DNA from: Icerya purchasi
Lineage: Eukaryota; Arthropoda; Insecta; Hemiptera; Monophlebidae
Direction: 5' to 3'
Assembly: GCA_039619475.1 (NCBI GenBank)
Contig: CM077115.1
Coordinates: 510,652,815-510,716,814 of the forward strand
Length of the DNA: 64,000 nt
Part shown: positions 11,063 through 23,243 of the stretch, piece by piece
Numbering within the stretch: position 1 is the stretch's first letter
Layout: each line of letters begins with the position of its first letter
Notes under the pieces: generated by a model
Told to the model about the DNA's origin: nothing
Seen by the model: only the letters and a program-made list of their open reading frames with translations
Database searches by the model: none
Position numbers and translations under genes: made by a program

Positions 11063-13323
11063 TTAAATAAAGACGTATTTTTCGTATTCATAGATGTATT
11101 TTTATTTTTCAAAAAATCTTTTTACATTGTTTCATACAAATTAATGTAATCTATATAATATAATAAATATTTTCATATGTATACATTTTTGTTTTTATTT
11201 TCCATAAACTTAAAATTCCAATTTTACTATTGTTGTTAATATATTCCAAACTCCAGTTTGTATTAAATCCTCTCGTTCCTTATGTTGAACAGACGAATCA
11301 ATATTATTTAACTGTTCAGTTAAGTATGCAGAGTCTTTTTATCTTGCTTAACTTTAAAGATATATGATAGATTCTTTTTTCATTTGACAGTGTAAACGTT
11401 TTCTTCTTTTACAATTTTCTTATGCTTTATCACTATTACAACATTTTTCATCATTTTCTAACTAATTGTAAACATTTTTTCACTATTTCGTAACATGTTC
11501 TTATGTTTTTGAACTTTTTACGCTACTTTTTTCACCAATTTATACTATTTCGAAGCGTTTCATATGACTGAACGCTACTTAAGAAGTTTTTCGATAATTA
11601 TCACCATTCCTCGCAATATTCATATGTTTTAACGCTTTTTACACTATTTTTCACAAATTCATGATATTTCGCTTCATTTCTAATGTTTGAACGACTCATA
11701 TGCAGTTTTTCGACAATTTTTCACCGTTCATCACTATATTTTTTTATGTTGTATCACCTTTTATGAAGTCTTCATCAAATTTTACCTTCATTCAACAATA
11801 TTTTCGTTATTGTACCCCTTTGAACTGTTGTTTTACCCTAAAAGCGAGTGTATATCTAATTTGTTATAATTAAGAAAGAATGTAATGTATATTACAAATT
11901 TCCTTTCCTGGGAGTATGATTGTGTGTGCAGAATAATAAACTCTGGTAAGAAGCAGACTGTATCCACCATCAAGCAGGGTGTGTAAAGCGTGGTAATTAA
12001 CTCTGGCATTGCACATATTGCAAGGTAGTTATGATATGTTTGAGCATAAATTAGTTGTTGTATATCATTCATGTTAGTCATTAAATGTTCACACTGAGAG
12101 ATGCAAGGGGGGCGTCATCATATGAACCATTACGATTTTTATAATTATAATATACACTAAGCATGTATGTATTACAACGACCACATCAACTCTGTTAAGG
12201 ACGGTAATGTTTGGGGGTAGATAGTGAACCTTTACATTAGAAGAGGAACATGGGTACATACATGGAAACATCATTAGCGATATTACATCACATGTATGTC
12301 ATCAAATTTAACTAAAATATTGCGTCCAATAGTAAAAAATGCGAGGATTTTTCCTAAGAGGTTAAATTTTATGTCTAAGATGGCGAATATAATAAAATTG
12401 ATGCGATTTTAGCTGAAGATGGTGTATTTTACACTAAAATCGTTGTTTTACACCTAAAGTGAGATTATTTGGGGAGATAAACGGTCTTTTTTCATATAAA
12501 ATTTTATGTTTTTTCTAAATTTGGCTATTTTTTGTCCTAAATGGAGTAATTTCTGTGTGAATGGCACTTTTTAGACTGGCCTATATACTTCTTGATGTGA
12601 TATTCCATTCATTGTGAAGCTATGCTTTGAAAGGGTTTGTGTCTGGTTGTGGGAAGTTTCCAAACTTTTCTGATGCATCGATTATAGTATAATAGTTGTT
12701 GTGTGTTAGTGAGTTGATGGTGTTTGGATGGGGATAATAAATAGGGGTAAGAGGTGGAGTGTACCACATCAAGCAAGGAGAGTACTGTTTGATAATTAAC
12801 TCTATCATTTAAACACATTGCAAGTCAGTTATAATATGTTAAGTCAAAATTAGTTGTTGTATCTCGTTCAGGATTTTACATTAAACGATCACACTGAGAG
12901 ACGCGATGGACTCGTCATCATCAAGATCCATGCAATCATTACATTATTTTTCACTAATTTGTAATCACCATTTTTTTTTTATGTTTTGAACGACTCTTAT
13001 AATGTTTTTTGATAATTTCCATGGTACAAGGTTCATAATGTAAAGTAATTTTAATTATTTCAACAGTCTTTACACACAAATAAAGCAATATATCTTAAGC
13101 ACACTCAACATAATACAAATTTTTACAAACAGAAGTAAACAAAAGATTTACTTAGAAATTTTAATAAAATTTAAGAATCATATTATATATGAAGTTGCTT
13201 GTTTTTTCAATCAATGATCCAAACTAGCAGGTTTAGAATTATATCAGACCTCGAGTAAAAACCCCAAATTATTTAATGTGTATATCTTTGCTACTTTTTA
13301 CCTCATATATGTGAATATACATA
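11063..13323. other. Inner noncoding zone of the left arm
   Basis: No gene supported. From 11400 to 11830 there is a degenerate short-unit repeat built on strings such as TTTTTCACTATTT, ATATGTTTTAACGC and TTTTTCGATAATTTTCACC; a related patch recurs at 12940-13020. A ~210-bp module occurs twice (see the separate entry). The final 300 bp hold most of the arm differences. Confidence 0.6.
11925..12945. repeat. Duplicated ~210-bp module within the left arm
   Basis: 11925-12135 and 12725-12945 are diverged direct copies. Both contain a GAATAATAAA/GATAATAAA string, CATCAAGCA, GTGGTAATTAACTCT/GATAATTAACTCT, CACATTGCAAG, TTAGTTGTTGTAT and CACACTGAGAGA, in the same order and spacing. The mirror copies are 15254-15464 and 14444-14664. 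The role is unknown. Confidence 0.7.
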
Positions 13324-14065
13324 TCTACACATATTCATATATATCCACATATATACATATATCCATAAATATCTACATACATATATATATCTACATATAT
13401 GCATATATATCTACATATACACATATATATCTACATATACACATATATATCTACATATGCACATATATATCTACATATATTCATATATATCTACACATAT
13501 ACATATATCCATAAATATCTACATACATATATATATCTACATATATACATATATATCTACATATACACATATATATCTACATATATACATATATATCTAC
13601 ATATATTCATATATATCTACATATATGCATATATATCTACATATATACATATATATCTACATACATACATATATATCTACATATACACATATATATCTAC
13701 ATATATACATATATATCTACATATATACATATATATCTACATATATTCATATATATCTGCATATATGCATATATATCTACATATATACATATATATCTAC
13801 ATATATACATATATATCTACATATATACATATATATCTACATATATACATATATATCTACATATATTCATATATATATCTACATATATACATATATCTAT
13901 AAATATCTACATACATATATATATCTACATATATGCATATATATCTACATATATACATATATATCTACATATATACATATATATCTACATATATACATAT
14001 ATATCTACATATATACATATATATCTACATATATACATATATATCTACATATATTCATATATATC
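13324..14065. repeat. Central 20-bp AT-rich satellite, about 37 units
   Basis: The unit is ATATATCTACATATATACAT with single-base variants. All TCTAC strings run in the same direction, so this is the only part of the element that is not symmetric. A longer variant containing CATAAATATCTACATACATA (with CTATAAATATC in one case) recurs near 13350, 13507 and 13890, giving a higher-order pattern. Long Tyr/Ile/His-rich ORFs here are repeat translation, not genes. The array joins the two arms. Confidence 0.95.
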
Positions 14066-16326
14066 TATGTATATTCACATATATAAGGTAAAAAGTAGCA
14101 AAGATATACACATTAAATAATTTGGGGTTTTTACTAGAGGTCTGATATAATTCTAAACCTGCTAGTCTGGATCATTGATTGAAAAAACAAGCAATTTCAT
14201 ATATAATATGATTCTTAAGTTTTATTAAAATTTCTAGGTAAATCCGTTGTTTACTTCTGTTTGTAAAAATTTGTATTATGTTGAGTGTGCTTAAGATATA
14301 TTGCTTTATTTGTGTGTAAAGACTGTTGAAATAATTAAAATTACTTTACATTATGAACCTTGTACCATGAAAATTATCAAAAAACATTATAAGAGTCGTT
14401 CAAAACATAAAAAAAAAATGGTGATTACAAATTAGTGAAAAATAATGTAATGATTGCATGGATCTTGATGATGACGAGTCCATCGCGTCTCTCAGTGTGA
14501 TCGTTTAATGTAAAATCCTGAACGAGATACAACAACTAATTTTGACTTAACATATTATAACTGACTTGCAATGTGTTTAAATGATAGAGTTAATTATCAA
14601 ACAGTACTCTCCTTGCTTGATGTGGTACACTCCACCTCTTACCCCTATTTATTATCCCCATCCAAACACCATCAACTCACTAACACACAACAACTATTAT
14701 ACTATAATCGATGCATCAGAAAAGTTTGGAAACTTCCCACAACCAGACACAAACCCTTTCAAAGCATAGCTTCACAATGAATGGAATATCACATCAAGAA
14801 GTATATAGGCCAGTCTAAAAAGTGCCATTCACACAGAAATTACTCCATTTAGGACAAAAAATAGCCAAATTTAGAAAAAACATAAAATTTTATATGAAAA
14901 AAGACCGTTTATCTCCCCAAATAATCTCACTTTAGGTGTAAAACAACGATTTTAGTGTAAAATACACCATCTTCAGCTAAAATCGCATCAATTTTATTAT
15001 ATTCGCCATCTTAGACATAAAATTTAACCTCTTAGGAAAAATCCTCGCATTTTTTACTATTGGACGCAATATTTTAGTTAAATTTGATGACATACATGTG
15101 ATGTAATATCGCTAATGATGTTTCCATGTATGTACCCATGTTCCTCTTCTAATGTAAAGGTTCACTATCTACCCCCAAACATTACCGTCCTTAACAGAGT
15201 TGATGTGGTCGTTGTAATACATACATGCTTAGTGTATATTATAATTATAAAAATCGTAATGGTTCATATGATGACGCCCCCCTTGCATCTCTCAGTGTGA
15301 ACATTTAATGACTAACATGAATGATATACAACAACTAATTTATGCTCAAACATATCATAACTACCTTGCAATATGTGCAATGCCAGAGTTAATTACCACG
15401 CTTTACACACCCTGCTTGATGGTGGATACAGTCTGCTTCTTACCAGAGTTTATTATTCTGCACACACAATCATACTCCCAGGAAAGGAAATTTGTAATAT
15501 ACATTACATTCTTTCTTAATTATAACAAATTAGATATACACTCGCTTTTAGGGTAAAACAACAGTTCAAAGGGGTACAATAACGAAAATATTGTTGAATG
15601 AAGGTAAAATTTGATGAAGACTTCATAAAAGGTGATACAACATAAAAAAATATAGTGATGAACGGTGAAAAATTGTCGAAAAACTGCATATGAGTCGTTC
15701 AAACATTAGAAATGAAGCGAAATATCATGAATTTGTGAAAAATAGTGTAAAAAGCGTTAAAACATATGAATATTGCGAGGAATGGTGATAATTATCGAAA
15801 AACTTCTTAAGTAGCGTTCAGTCATATGAAACGCTTCGAAATAGTATAAATTGGTGAAAAAAGTAGCGTAAAAAGTTCAAAAACATAAGAACATGTTACG
15901 AAATAGTGAAAAAATGTTTACAATTAGTTAGAAAATGATGAAAAATGTTGTAATAGTGATAAAGCATAAGAAAATTGTAAAAGAAGAAAACGTTTACACT
16001 GTCAAATGAAAAAAGAATCTATCATATATCTTTAAAGTTAAGCAAGATAAAAAGACTCTGCATACTTAACTGAACAGTTAAATAATATTGATTCGTCTGT
16101 TCAACATAAGGAACGAGAGGATTTAATACAAACTGGAGTTTGGAATATATTAACAACAATAGTAAAATTGGAATTTTAAGTTTATGGAAAATAAAAACAA
16201 AAATGTATACATATGAAAATATTTATTATATTATATAGATTACATTAATTTGTATGAAACAATGTAAAAAGATTTTTTGAAAAATAAAAATACATCTATG
16301 AATACGAAAAATACGTCTTTATTTAA
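14066..16326. other. Inner noncoding zone of the right arm
   Basis: Mirror of 11063-13323, with the same repeats in reverse and no gene supported. Confidence 0.6.
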
Positions 16327-17175
16327 TTACATATAGTGCATATTACGCCAACTGACTGCGTCACATCTGTGAGTATTATTATGTTCGTAATCGGTATTCA
16401 TGGGATCGAGACATGACCAGCATACAAATTTCGCTTTCGGCGACTGGATCCGCAACAATCGACTGAATTTTTTTATCCATGCGAATTGATAATTTCCATT
16501 AGATCCCCAATATAATATGTTTGTGTGATGTTTATAATTTAACAAACTGTGATTTTTTCGGAAGGCGTACACGACTTTTATTTTGTAGTTGAATGTACTT
16601 TGATCTGTATAGTCGGTTTCTATCAGCTTGTATAAGTTGATTGATACAGCGTTTATTCTTTCAAACGTTTCAATATCAGCCAGCGATTGGATCGGTAAGT
16701 GAATAAAGCTGAAATCGTATACTTTCTGTAGAATATTGTACTGCCACATCGATGACGGTTTTGATGTAAATTTTGCTAAAACCGCATACATGAAACTATT
16801 TTTATTTTCTGGATCGTTAGGGTCTTTAACATAGACGACTGCTTTTCGGTTAAATATTTCTTTGGGTAATTCCAACATTGTTGTGCTATATTCTTTTTCA
16901 TCATGTACCAAAGGTACTTGCATTAACGACGGAGTTTGCAAATCTTGTGACATTACCGGTGATGCTAAAGGTGTTGATGTAGCCAATGGAATGAAATCTG
17001 AGAATGAATGTAGCGAAGGCCCTTGTAATGATGTTTCTTCTGCTGGTGGTGGTGGTGGCGGCATATGTATATTTGGAAAATCGTCCGGAAACATTGCATT
17101 ATCATTATCATTTACGAAAAAATTTTGAATGAAATCCGCGACATTATCGACATTCGATTCGGTATTGTTATTCAT
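16327..17175 (-). CDS. 282-aa protein resembling the N-terminal region of Polinton-type PolB, right arm
   Basis: Identical protein copy on the right arm, also transcribed toward the centre. All features of the left copy are kept, including the Pro run, the WIKKFSRLL segment and the C-terminal C-x2-C...H...C knuckle. The poly(A) signal mirrors to 16318-16323. Confidence 0.82.
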   Translation of the reverse strand: MNNNTESNVDNVADFIQNFFVNDNDNAMFPDDFPNIHMPPPPPPAEETSLQGPSLHSFSDFIPLATSTPLASPVMSQDLQTPSLMQVPLVHDEKEYSTTMLELPKEIFNRKAVVYVKDPNDPENKNSFMYAVLAKFTSKPSSMWQYNILQKVYDFSFIHLPIQSLADIETFERINAVSINLYKLIETDYTDQSTFNYKIKVVYAFRKNHSLLNYKHHTNILYWGSNGNYQFAWIKKFSRLLRIQSPKAKFVCWSCLDPMNTDYEHNNTHRCDAVSWRNMHYM

Positions 17176-17734
17176 ATTCGATTATTATTGTAATATTTAT
17201 ACTAAAAAAATGAGAGAAAATAAGAGCGAAAAGAATAACGTGCAATAAGAGAGAAAAAAGACAGAAAATAAAGAGCGAACGAAAAAGAGAAAAGGCGTAG
17301 GAAATTACAGACTTTATCGTTCTTGAGAATATTTTAATAACGCGTGAAGAACACAACTTCAACAAATTCCACACGTTTAACATAACACTAATACTGCCTG
17401 CACGATCAGATCCGTTCGACATTCGAGCTCGAAGCATGCCTTTGAAAAGGGGGGGTTGCATCAGAAAAAACCACATTCCTTTGGTGAAAGTTGGATGCAG
17501 GTGTGTCTGAACGAAGTTTGCAGGTGTTCTTTGGGTTATATGTGTGTGTATGTGTGTGTAGGTGTGTACATGTGAGCCTGTTTCTACAGAAAATATAAAG
17601 GGTAAGAACCTGTTCCAGCAGACTCTATAACATTGTCGCACGATCTAATACAACGGTATGGCAACATGCATGTAAGGTTATGAGCGACGCACATTTACGC
17701 TACGATAGTGAGCATACATATTGGAGAAAAAATA
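17176..17734 (-). promoter_or_regulatory. Upstream region of the 282-aa gene, right arm
   Basis: Mirror of 9655-10213, with pyrimidine tract and acceptor-like AG at 17202-17203 on the minus strand. Confidence 0.6.
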
Positions 17735-18416
17735 CAAAATTATGAACGGTCGGAAGAAATGGTCAGAAGCGAAAAAAATATAGTTAGAATAATTCTATAA
17801 TATTTAAGCTCAAAAAAAATATTTAGAGAACATTTAGAGTCAGAGGTTGTATCTTAGAAACAGATGAAAACTCTCACAGCTGTGGAAGTACGCGATGTAC
17901 GTGAAAAAGTATAACAGTTGAATTCGCTTATTACACACAAAAACATAAAAAAAAAAACGGTGTATTACAGACAAAAATCTAATTTTTTAATCTAAACAGA
18001 TATGAACAAATTATGTGGAAATATATTCGAAAATTAAATAATTATATATACATTATACTCGACTGGTTCAGATTTTTGAAAATTTCGTCATTACCAGTAC
18101 TTTAAGTTAAGAGGGGGAGAGAAGGATAGATCGCTAAATAAATTAAATAAACAGAAATCGGAAAGGATCGGAAAAAGATGAAAAAATAATTAGCAAAAAA
18201 ATATATACAATATGAGAATGAATAGATATTGAGGGAAAAAATATATACAAAATATATACAAAACAGTATTTACATGTGTATAAAAATATATTTAAAAAAT
18301 TTTAAAGAAAACATAAAAACGAACGGTCTGAAAAAAAAATATATATGTACAAATACACACAAAAATATACAGAAAAAATATACAAAATTGTTAAAAACGA
18401 TCGAATTAATGAATTT
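17735..18416 (-). other. Intergenic stretch between the two arm genes, right arm
   Basis: Mirror of 8973-9654: A-rich on the plus strand with no gene supported. Confidence 0.6.
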
Positions 18417-19421
18417 TTAATCTGCGCGAATTGTACGTTGGCAGTCGATACAATCTTTTACTTTCATACAATTTCGAGTACTATGCAGAAATATATCGTC
18501 ATCGAAATAATATTCTTCATCATTCTCATGTTCAAAACATGGTAGAAGTGATTTTATCGTATCATCCTGTTTTAGTCTATCTGGTAAAAATGTATAAATG
18601 TCTCCAACACAACTTGGAAATAACGTAATTATCATTTCTTTGGTGGTTGTAATGAACAACTGACTTAAATCATTTATATTGAGATTATTCATAAGCTTCA
18701 GCGGACGGATGACATGATCGTACCATGCCTTCATCACCATAACGTTTTTCACCGCACAATGAAAACTATCATTCTCATTATGGTGTTTACAAGTTATCAA
18801 ATTGCTTATACCAAAATACTCTTCATGTAGATTCTCAATACTAGATAATCGAAAGACTTGATCCATATTAACGATTTCGTAGTCTAAATCACGCAACAAT
18901 TCAGACTTTTCGTTAAGTTCTATTAGTGTAAGTTTAGCATATACTGTTAAAACATATACGCGAGCCCTCGGTTTTTGGGACAATATCGTGAATATATCGC
19001 GTGCGATGAATATTTCTTCACGACAGGGAAATAATGAAGGGTTCTTCAAGTAATAACTCACTGAAGAACATTGTAAATGTGGCATTTTTGATGCATGCCA
19101 TGCTCTGCTTGGCTTATACAACGTATGCAAACACTTCCCTCCAGACATATCAATCATTGCTAGTTCAGTTACTCGAAACCCATAATCACAATCTATATGG
19201 ACGCTGATATCTACAAAATATTCCGCTATATCCACTTGTTCTGATAATAATACAGGACCAACGATTTTACGTACAAGGGATGTTGATTGTTCTGATGTAT
19301 AACCATCATCATTTTGCGGTGTTGGAGGTGAAGAAGACGTATGCGAGTCGCTATCACTCGAAAAGGAATTCTGAATGAAATCCGCGACATTATCGACATT
19401 CGATTCGGTATTGTTATTCAT
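18417..19421 (-). CDS. 334-aa protein, degenerate DEDD-exonuclease-like layout, right arm
   Basis: Second copy with a protein sequence identical to the left-arm gene and transcribed toward the element centre from the other side. Complete identity of a 334-codon gene in the two arms, while arm tips and centre have diverged, points to recent duplication or gene conversion. Same domain reading: shared 18-residue leader, low-complexity linker, exonuclease-like core with missing acidic residues, acidic Cys-containing tail. Confidence 0.8.
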   Translation of the reverse strand: MNNNTESNVDNVADFIQNSFSSDSDSHTSSSPPTPQNDDGYTSEQSTSLVRKIVGPVLLSEQVDIAEYFVDISVHIDCDYGFRVTELAMIDMSGGKCLHTLYKPSRAWHASKMPHLQCSSVSYYLKNPSLFPCREEIFIARDIFTILSQKPRARVYVLTVYAKLTLIELNEKSELLRDLDYEIVNMDQVFRLSSIENLHEEYFGISNLITCKHHNENDSFHCAVKNVMVMKAWYDHVIRPLKLMNNLNINDLSQLFITTTKEMIITLFPSCVGDIYTFLPDRLKQDDTIKSLLPCFEHENDEEYYFDDDIFLHSTRNCMKVKDCIDCQRTIRAD

Positions 19422-19879
19422 GTTTGATTACTGTTTTTTTAACTTTCTACTAAAAAATAGAAAATTATTACTTTTACCGTTACAGTAAATTTTTAATAAT
19501 GCGTGAAGAACACAGATTCTACAAAATGAACACGTTTAACATAAAACTAATACTGCCTGCACGATCAGATCCGTTCAACAATCTACCTCAATGCATGCCT
19601 TTGAAAAGGGAGGGTTGTACCAGAAAAACCACATTCCTTTGGTTATAGAGGTGTTTGAAAGACGTCGTCAAGGAGAGATGAAGATATGCGTGTTTGTGTG
19701 TAGGTGTGTACATGTAAACCGTTTTCTACAAAAGATATGAAAGGGAAGAACCTGTTTCAGCAGACTCTATAACATTGTCGCTCGATCTAATACAACGGTG
19801 TGGCAGCATGCATGTAAGGTTATGAACGGAGCATTTTTCGCTACGACTACGTGACAGCCATATGGGAGAAAAAATATAA
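19422..19879 (-). promoter_or_regulatory. Upstream region of the 334-aa gene, right arm
   Basis: Mirror of 7510-7967, with the possible splice acceptor AG at 19450-19451 on the minus strand. Confidence 0.6.
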
Positions 19880-21938
19880 TACGAAAGATTTCGAAAAAAA
19901 AAATGTTACAGTTAGAAAAAAACAACAAAAAAAAATGAAATATTCTTAAACTAATAGAATCGAAAAAATTATTATGAATGATATGAGATCTAACGGTAGC
20001 AGATGAGTGTGTGCGAATGGATGGTGCGCTTTTGTGGTGGTTGTGACGATCAAGGGGTATGTGGAAAAAATATAAAAAGTATGTACAATCAGTAAATTGA
20101 TTGCAAAAAGGTAGAAAGGTTTAAAGATTACATTTGCTTATTTATTAGTAGAAAAGATGCATGGACGCCTTAAATTAACCTTCTGCAAAATGAATGAAAT
20201 AACGGTACATCATTCAAGCTGGTTTTCATCGGGAGAGATTGTCCATTTTCACCATGCTTTCTAGAAAAGGTGTATACATGTCGTGAATTTGTATGTTGTA
20301 AAAGGTCGTAAATAACGGTACATGACAAGCGCTTCAATAATGATACAAACGACTGTTGAGGCGGGCGGAGACATCTTAGACTGTGGAGCAGCGATTGAAT
20401 TTCTTGGAAATGTCGAGATCAGTGTTCGATGACGTTGATGTCGATTTTTTTATGTGCATGTGTGTATTTGAACGAGTCTAAAAAAATATTCCTCTAGCGA
20501 ATAACGGTAAATAGCGGGGGAGTATTAAGCGGTCAAAGGTTGATAGAAAGACGAGACGAATACATGAAGAGGTTGACTATACCTGGAAAAGGACGATTAA
20601 TGTTTGTAGCAACAATATCGTCAATGAAAATAATAGTTCCTTCGTTTAATAATTATACTGAGATGTGTATAATATTAAACTTAGTTACGATGTTGATAAA
20701 AATTATTTAGTGCCCTGAGATTTTCTCTATCAAAATGTTAAAAGATGTAAAGTATGTAAGACGGGGTGAATGTGTCAGAAAAATAATAGCAGTAAAAATA
20801 ATTAAAGATCGATAATTAAAAATTAAATATAATAACTGTGTGTGGTATATGTGAGGGTCTGATGTGATATGCTCCCGCGGCTAATACAGAAAAAAAAAAT
20901 GTTCACGATTAATAAGGAACCTATCTGTGAGTGTGACAATATGGCGTGTGTGTAAGTCTGGGAGGAGTTGAAAAATAAATAAAACATATTATAATTGCTA
21001 GCGAAACGTGAATGTATGGAAATGGATGTCGTGCAAATAAAATCAAAAAAAAATGTACGAACGGAAAAAAATTTCAAAAGACTTTTTGGAAAAATAATCT
21101 AACAATAATATACAATAATTGATAGTAAAATGGGTGTTGGAGGCAACGTCTACACTTCTGCGAGAGTTGATTGTTTGACTGGGTCTAGAACATATATTAT
21201 GAAAGAATTGTAATTTGTGTAGGATGAATAGGGGATGGAGAGGGAAATTATGAAACCGTGTTAAATAAAATTATACTCGATTTCATTTTTGAATACATAT
21301 GTCTGGAAAAAAAATATGAACGGTCGAAAGAAATGATCAGAAACGAAAAAAATATACTTCGGCTATTTCTATAATATTTAGGCTCGAAAAACTATTAAGA
21401 ACGATATGGGATCTAACGGTAGCAGATGAGTGTGTGCACATTCATCGCGTTGAAGACATTGTAGGATTTATTTTTAGAACCGGAGGAAAATAAAAATATT
21501 ATGAACGGTCAGAAGAAATGATCGGAAGTGTAGAAAATATATAATTGGAATAATTCCATAATACTTGGAGTTGAATAAAAGTTATTATGAACGGTATGTG
21601 AACTAACGACATCAGATGGGTGTACGGGAATGGACGGTGTGCATTCATAGCGGTCACATAAAAAAATAATTACCTCTCAATATGAAATGACGGAGGCGTC
21701 GGGAGCGTCGAAATGGTCGTAGTAAAAGTAAATAGAATGCGATATATTCGATATTAAAACAACTGAATCGATCGGAAAAGAGGGTGGAAGGGGTAAAGGA
21801 GACTAAGGATAGTTTTAAACTATAGAAATACTTGATTTGTTAATTTGTAAATGTTTTAGATAACCGGTTAGGTTTAGACAACAGAGAAGGGGTTGGGTTA
21901 TTATGTGAAAAAAAATAATAATTAAAAAAAATTGTGGC
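19880..21938. other. Noncoding arm segment with recurring module, right arm
   Basis: Mirror of 5451-7509, with the same module copies in reverse orientation. No gene seen. Confidence 0.5.
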
Positions 21939-22829
21939 AGCGTAAACGGAGGACACGTGCGTGGGAACAGCGCGTGCGCTTCCACGCAGCTAACGCTATG
22001 TTAGATATATGCGCGGGATCGGGACGTGCGCTTTAGCATATGGTAGTAAGATCGGAGAATCAGGAAAATAAAAAAATATACTTCGGCTAATTTTATATTA
22101 TGTATACTTAGGCTTTGAAATATTAAAGAACTAATCGCGGTATCGGGAACGGAGCGCGTGTGTGCGCGGGGATATCACGGCGGAGATCGGGGTATGCGTG
22201 GGACCGGCGCGTGCGCGGGAACGAAATATGCGTGTGAGAGGTGTGAACTGGAGTTATAGGTTAGATTTTAGCTTTAAATAATATACTTGGGTTACATTTT
22301 GGAATTTTCTTACTTAGGCTTGGAATTTTGAAAAAATTGCGGTAACGCAGTGGCGGGAGGGACCAGCGGGGGCTTGGGTTATTTTCAGACATTAATTAAT
22401 ATACTTATGATAATTAATAATCGGTTCTGTTTATCAGAAACGAGCAGGACGCGTACAGGGGAATTTTGGAGACGGAGCGTGTGTGTGTGTGTGCGTGTGT
22501 GTGGGTGTGATATAGCGGTGGAGATCGGAATATGCGTGGGATCGGCGCGTGCGCTTTCGCGGCCGCGACCGGAGCGTGCGCGGTAACGAAATATACATGT
22601 GAGAGGTGTAACGGAGGTGTTGGGTTAGATTTACGCTTTAAATAATATATTGGGGTTAAATTTTAGAATTTTCATACTTAGGGCCTGAATTTTGAAAAAA
22701 AAAAATGCGATAACGGAGCGGGCGGGCGGGGCGATCGGAGACTTGGGTTACTTTCGGACATTAATTAATATACTTATGTTAATTAATAATCGGTTCGGTT
22801 TATTGGAAACGAGCGGGACGCTTACGGAG
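21939..22829. repeat. GC-richer subterminal tandem repeat, right-arm copy
   Basis: Exact mirror of the block at 4560-5450 apart from the G/A difference at 4585 versus 22804. The further T/C difference (4414 versus 22975) lies in the tip repeats outside the units. Confidence 0.75.
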
Positions 22830-23153
22830 GAATTTCGGAGAAATTTGGGGAACTTGGGGGAACTTTCAGCACCTGGACACTAATTGGGGTTACTTGCGCC
22901 CCCCGAATAACACTTTGGACAGTTTATTGACCTCGGGACACTGTTTGGACGTTCGGTTTATCGGATATGTACGGGAACCGTCCGGGGGAAACTCGGAGGA
23001 ATCGGGGGAAACTTGGGTGAATTTTGACCACCTGGACATGAATTGGGGTGAATTTCGTGTTCGGATTAGCGGTCTGGGGTGAATTTTCGACTCCGGGACA
23101 GGAATTGGGGTTCGGATTAGCGGAACGGCCAGATCTCTCTATAAATGACTACT

Positions 23154-23159
23154 CACCAT
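23154..23159. repeat. Right 6-bp target site duplication CACCAT
   Basis: Direct copy of the hexamer at 4230-4235, directly outside the last base of the right arm (the arm ends ...ATGACTACT). Confidence 0.92.
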
Positions 23160-23243
23160 CTTAATGTTATGTGATACCTGGGTATTTGGGCAGCAGTTGT
23201 AGTGATAATGGCTAAAAATCAAACATTTACAATCAGCCTTTAC

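Larger units (their letters stand above)
4236..13323 (+). repeat. Left arm of the giant inverted repeat
   Basis: Its reverse complement is the right arm. Differences from the right arm cluster at the outer end (4414 T/C, 4585 G/A) and in the last ~300 bp before the centre (13019 and at least eight more by 13303). The stretches I compared in between, including both genes, are identical. Layout from the tip inward: GC-richer tandem repeats, a noncoding zone with a recurring module, the 334-aa gene, the 282-aa gene, then a noncoding inner zone. Confidence 0.95.
4236..23153. mobile_element. 18.9-kb palindromic Polinton/Maverick-like element
   Basis: The whole element is one inverted repeat. Arms 4236-13323 and 14066-23153 pair with a constant coordinate sum of 27389, checked at both ends, at all four gene copies and at the centre, so there is no net indel over ~9.09 kb. 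The ends read 5'-AGTAGTCATTTATAGAGAG inward and sit between 6-bp CACCAT duplications. Published Polintons make 6-bp duplications, begin 5'-AG and are 15-20 kb, but their terminal repeats are usually hundreds of bases. Here the terminal repeats are the whole element. Each arm holds two intact genes; no polymerase core, integrase, packaging ATPase, protease or capsid gene is visible. I read it as a non-autonomous element moved by proteins supplied elsewhere. Alternatives are an unrelated giant foldback family, or an assembly inversion artefact, which the duplication and the arm differences argue against. Confidence 0.85.
14066..23153 (-). repeat. Right arm of the giant inverted repeat
   Basis: Mirror of the left arm with the same lengths throughout. 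The two arm differences near the tip change codons in short non-gene ORFs, and those near the centre are simple substitutions. Concentration of changes at tips and centre suggests recent formation plus homogenisation of the interior. Confidence 0.95.

Noticed and set aside
12609..12818. Paired 62-69-aa ORFs in the inner arms
   Set aside because: No motif, overlapping frames, inside a duplicated noncoding module.
13278..14086. Long overlapping ORFs rich in Tyr, Ile and His
   Set aside because: They are translations of the 20-bp AT satellite in its open frames.
4236..23153. Palindrome as an assembly or read-chimera artefact
   Set aside because: Exact 6-bp duplications outside both edges, at least eleven arm differences and an asymmetric spacer argue for a real structure, though long-read confirmation is still needed.
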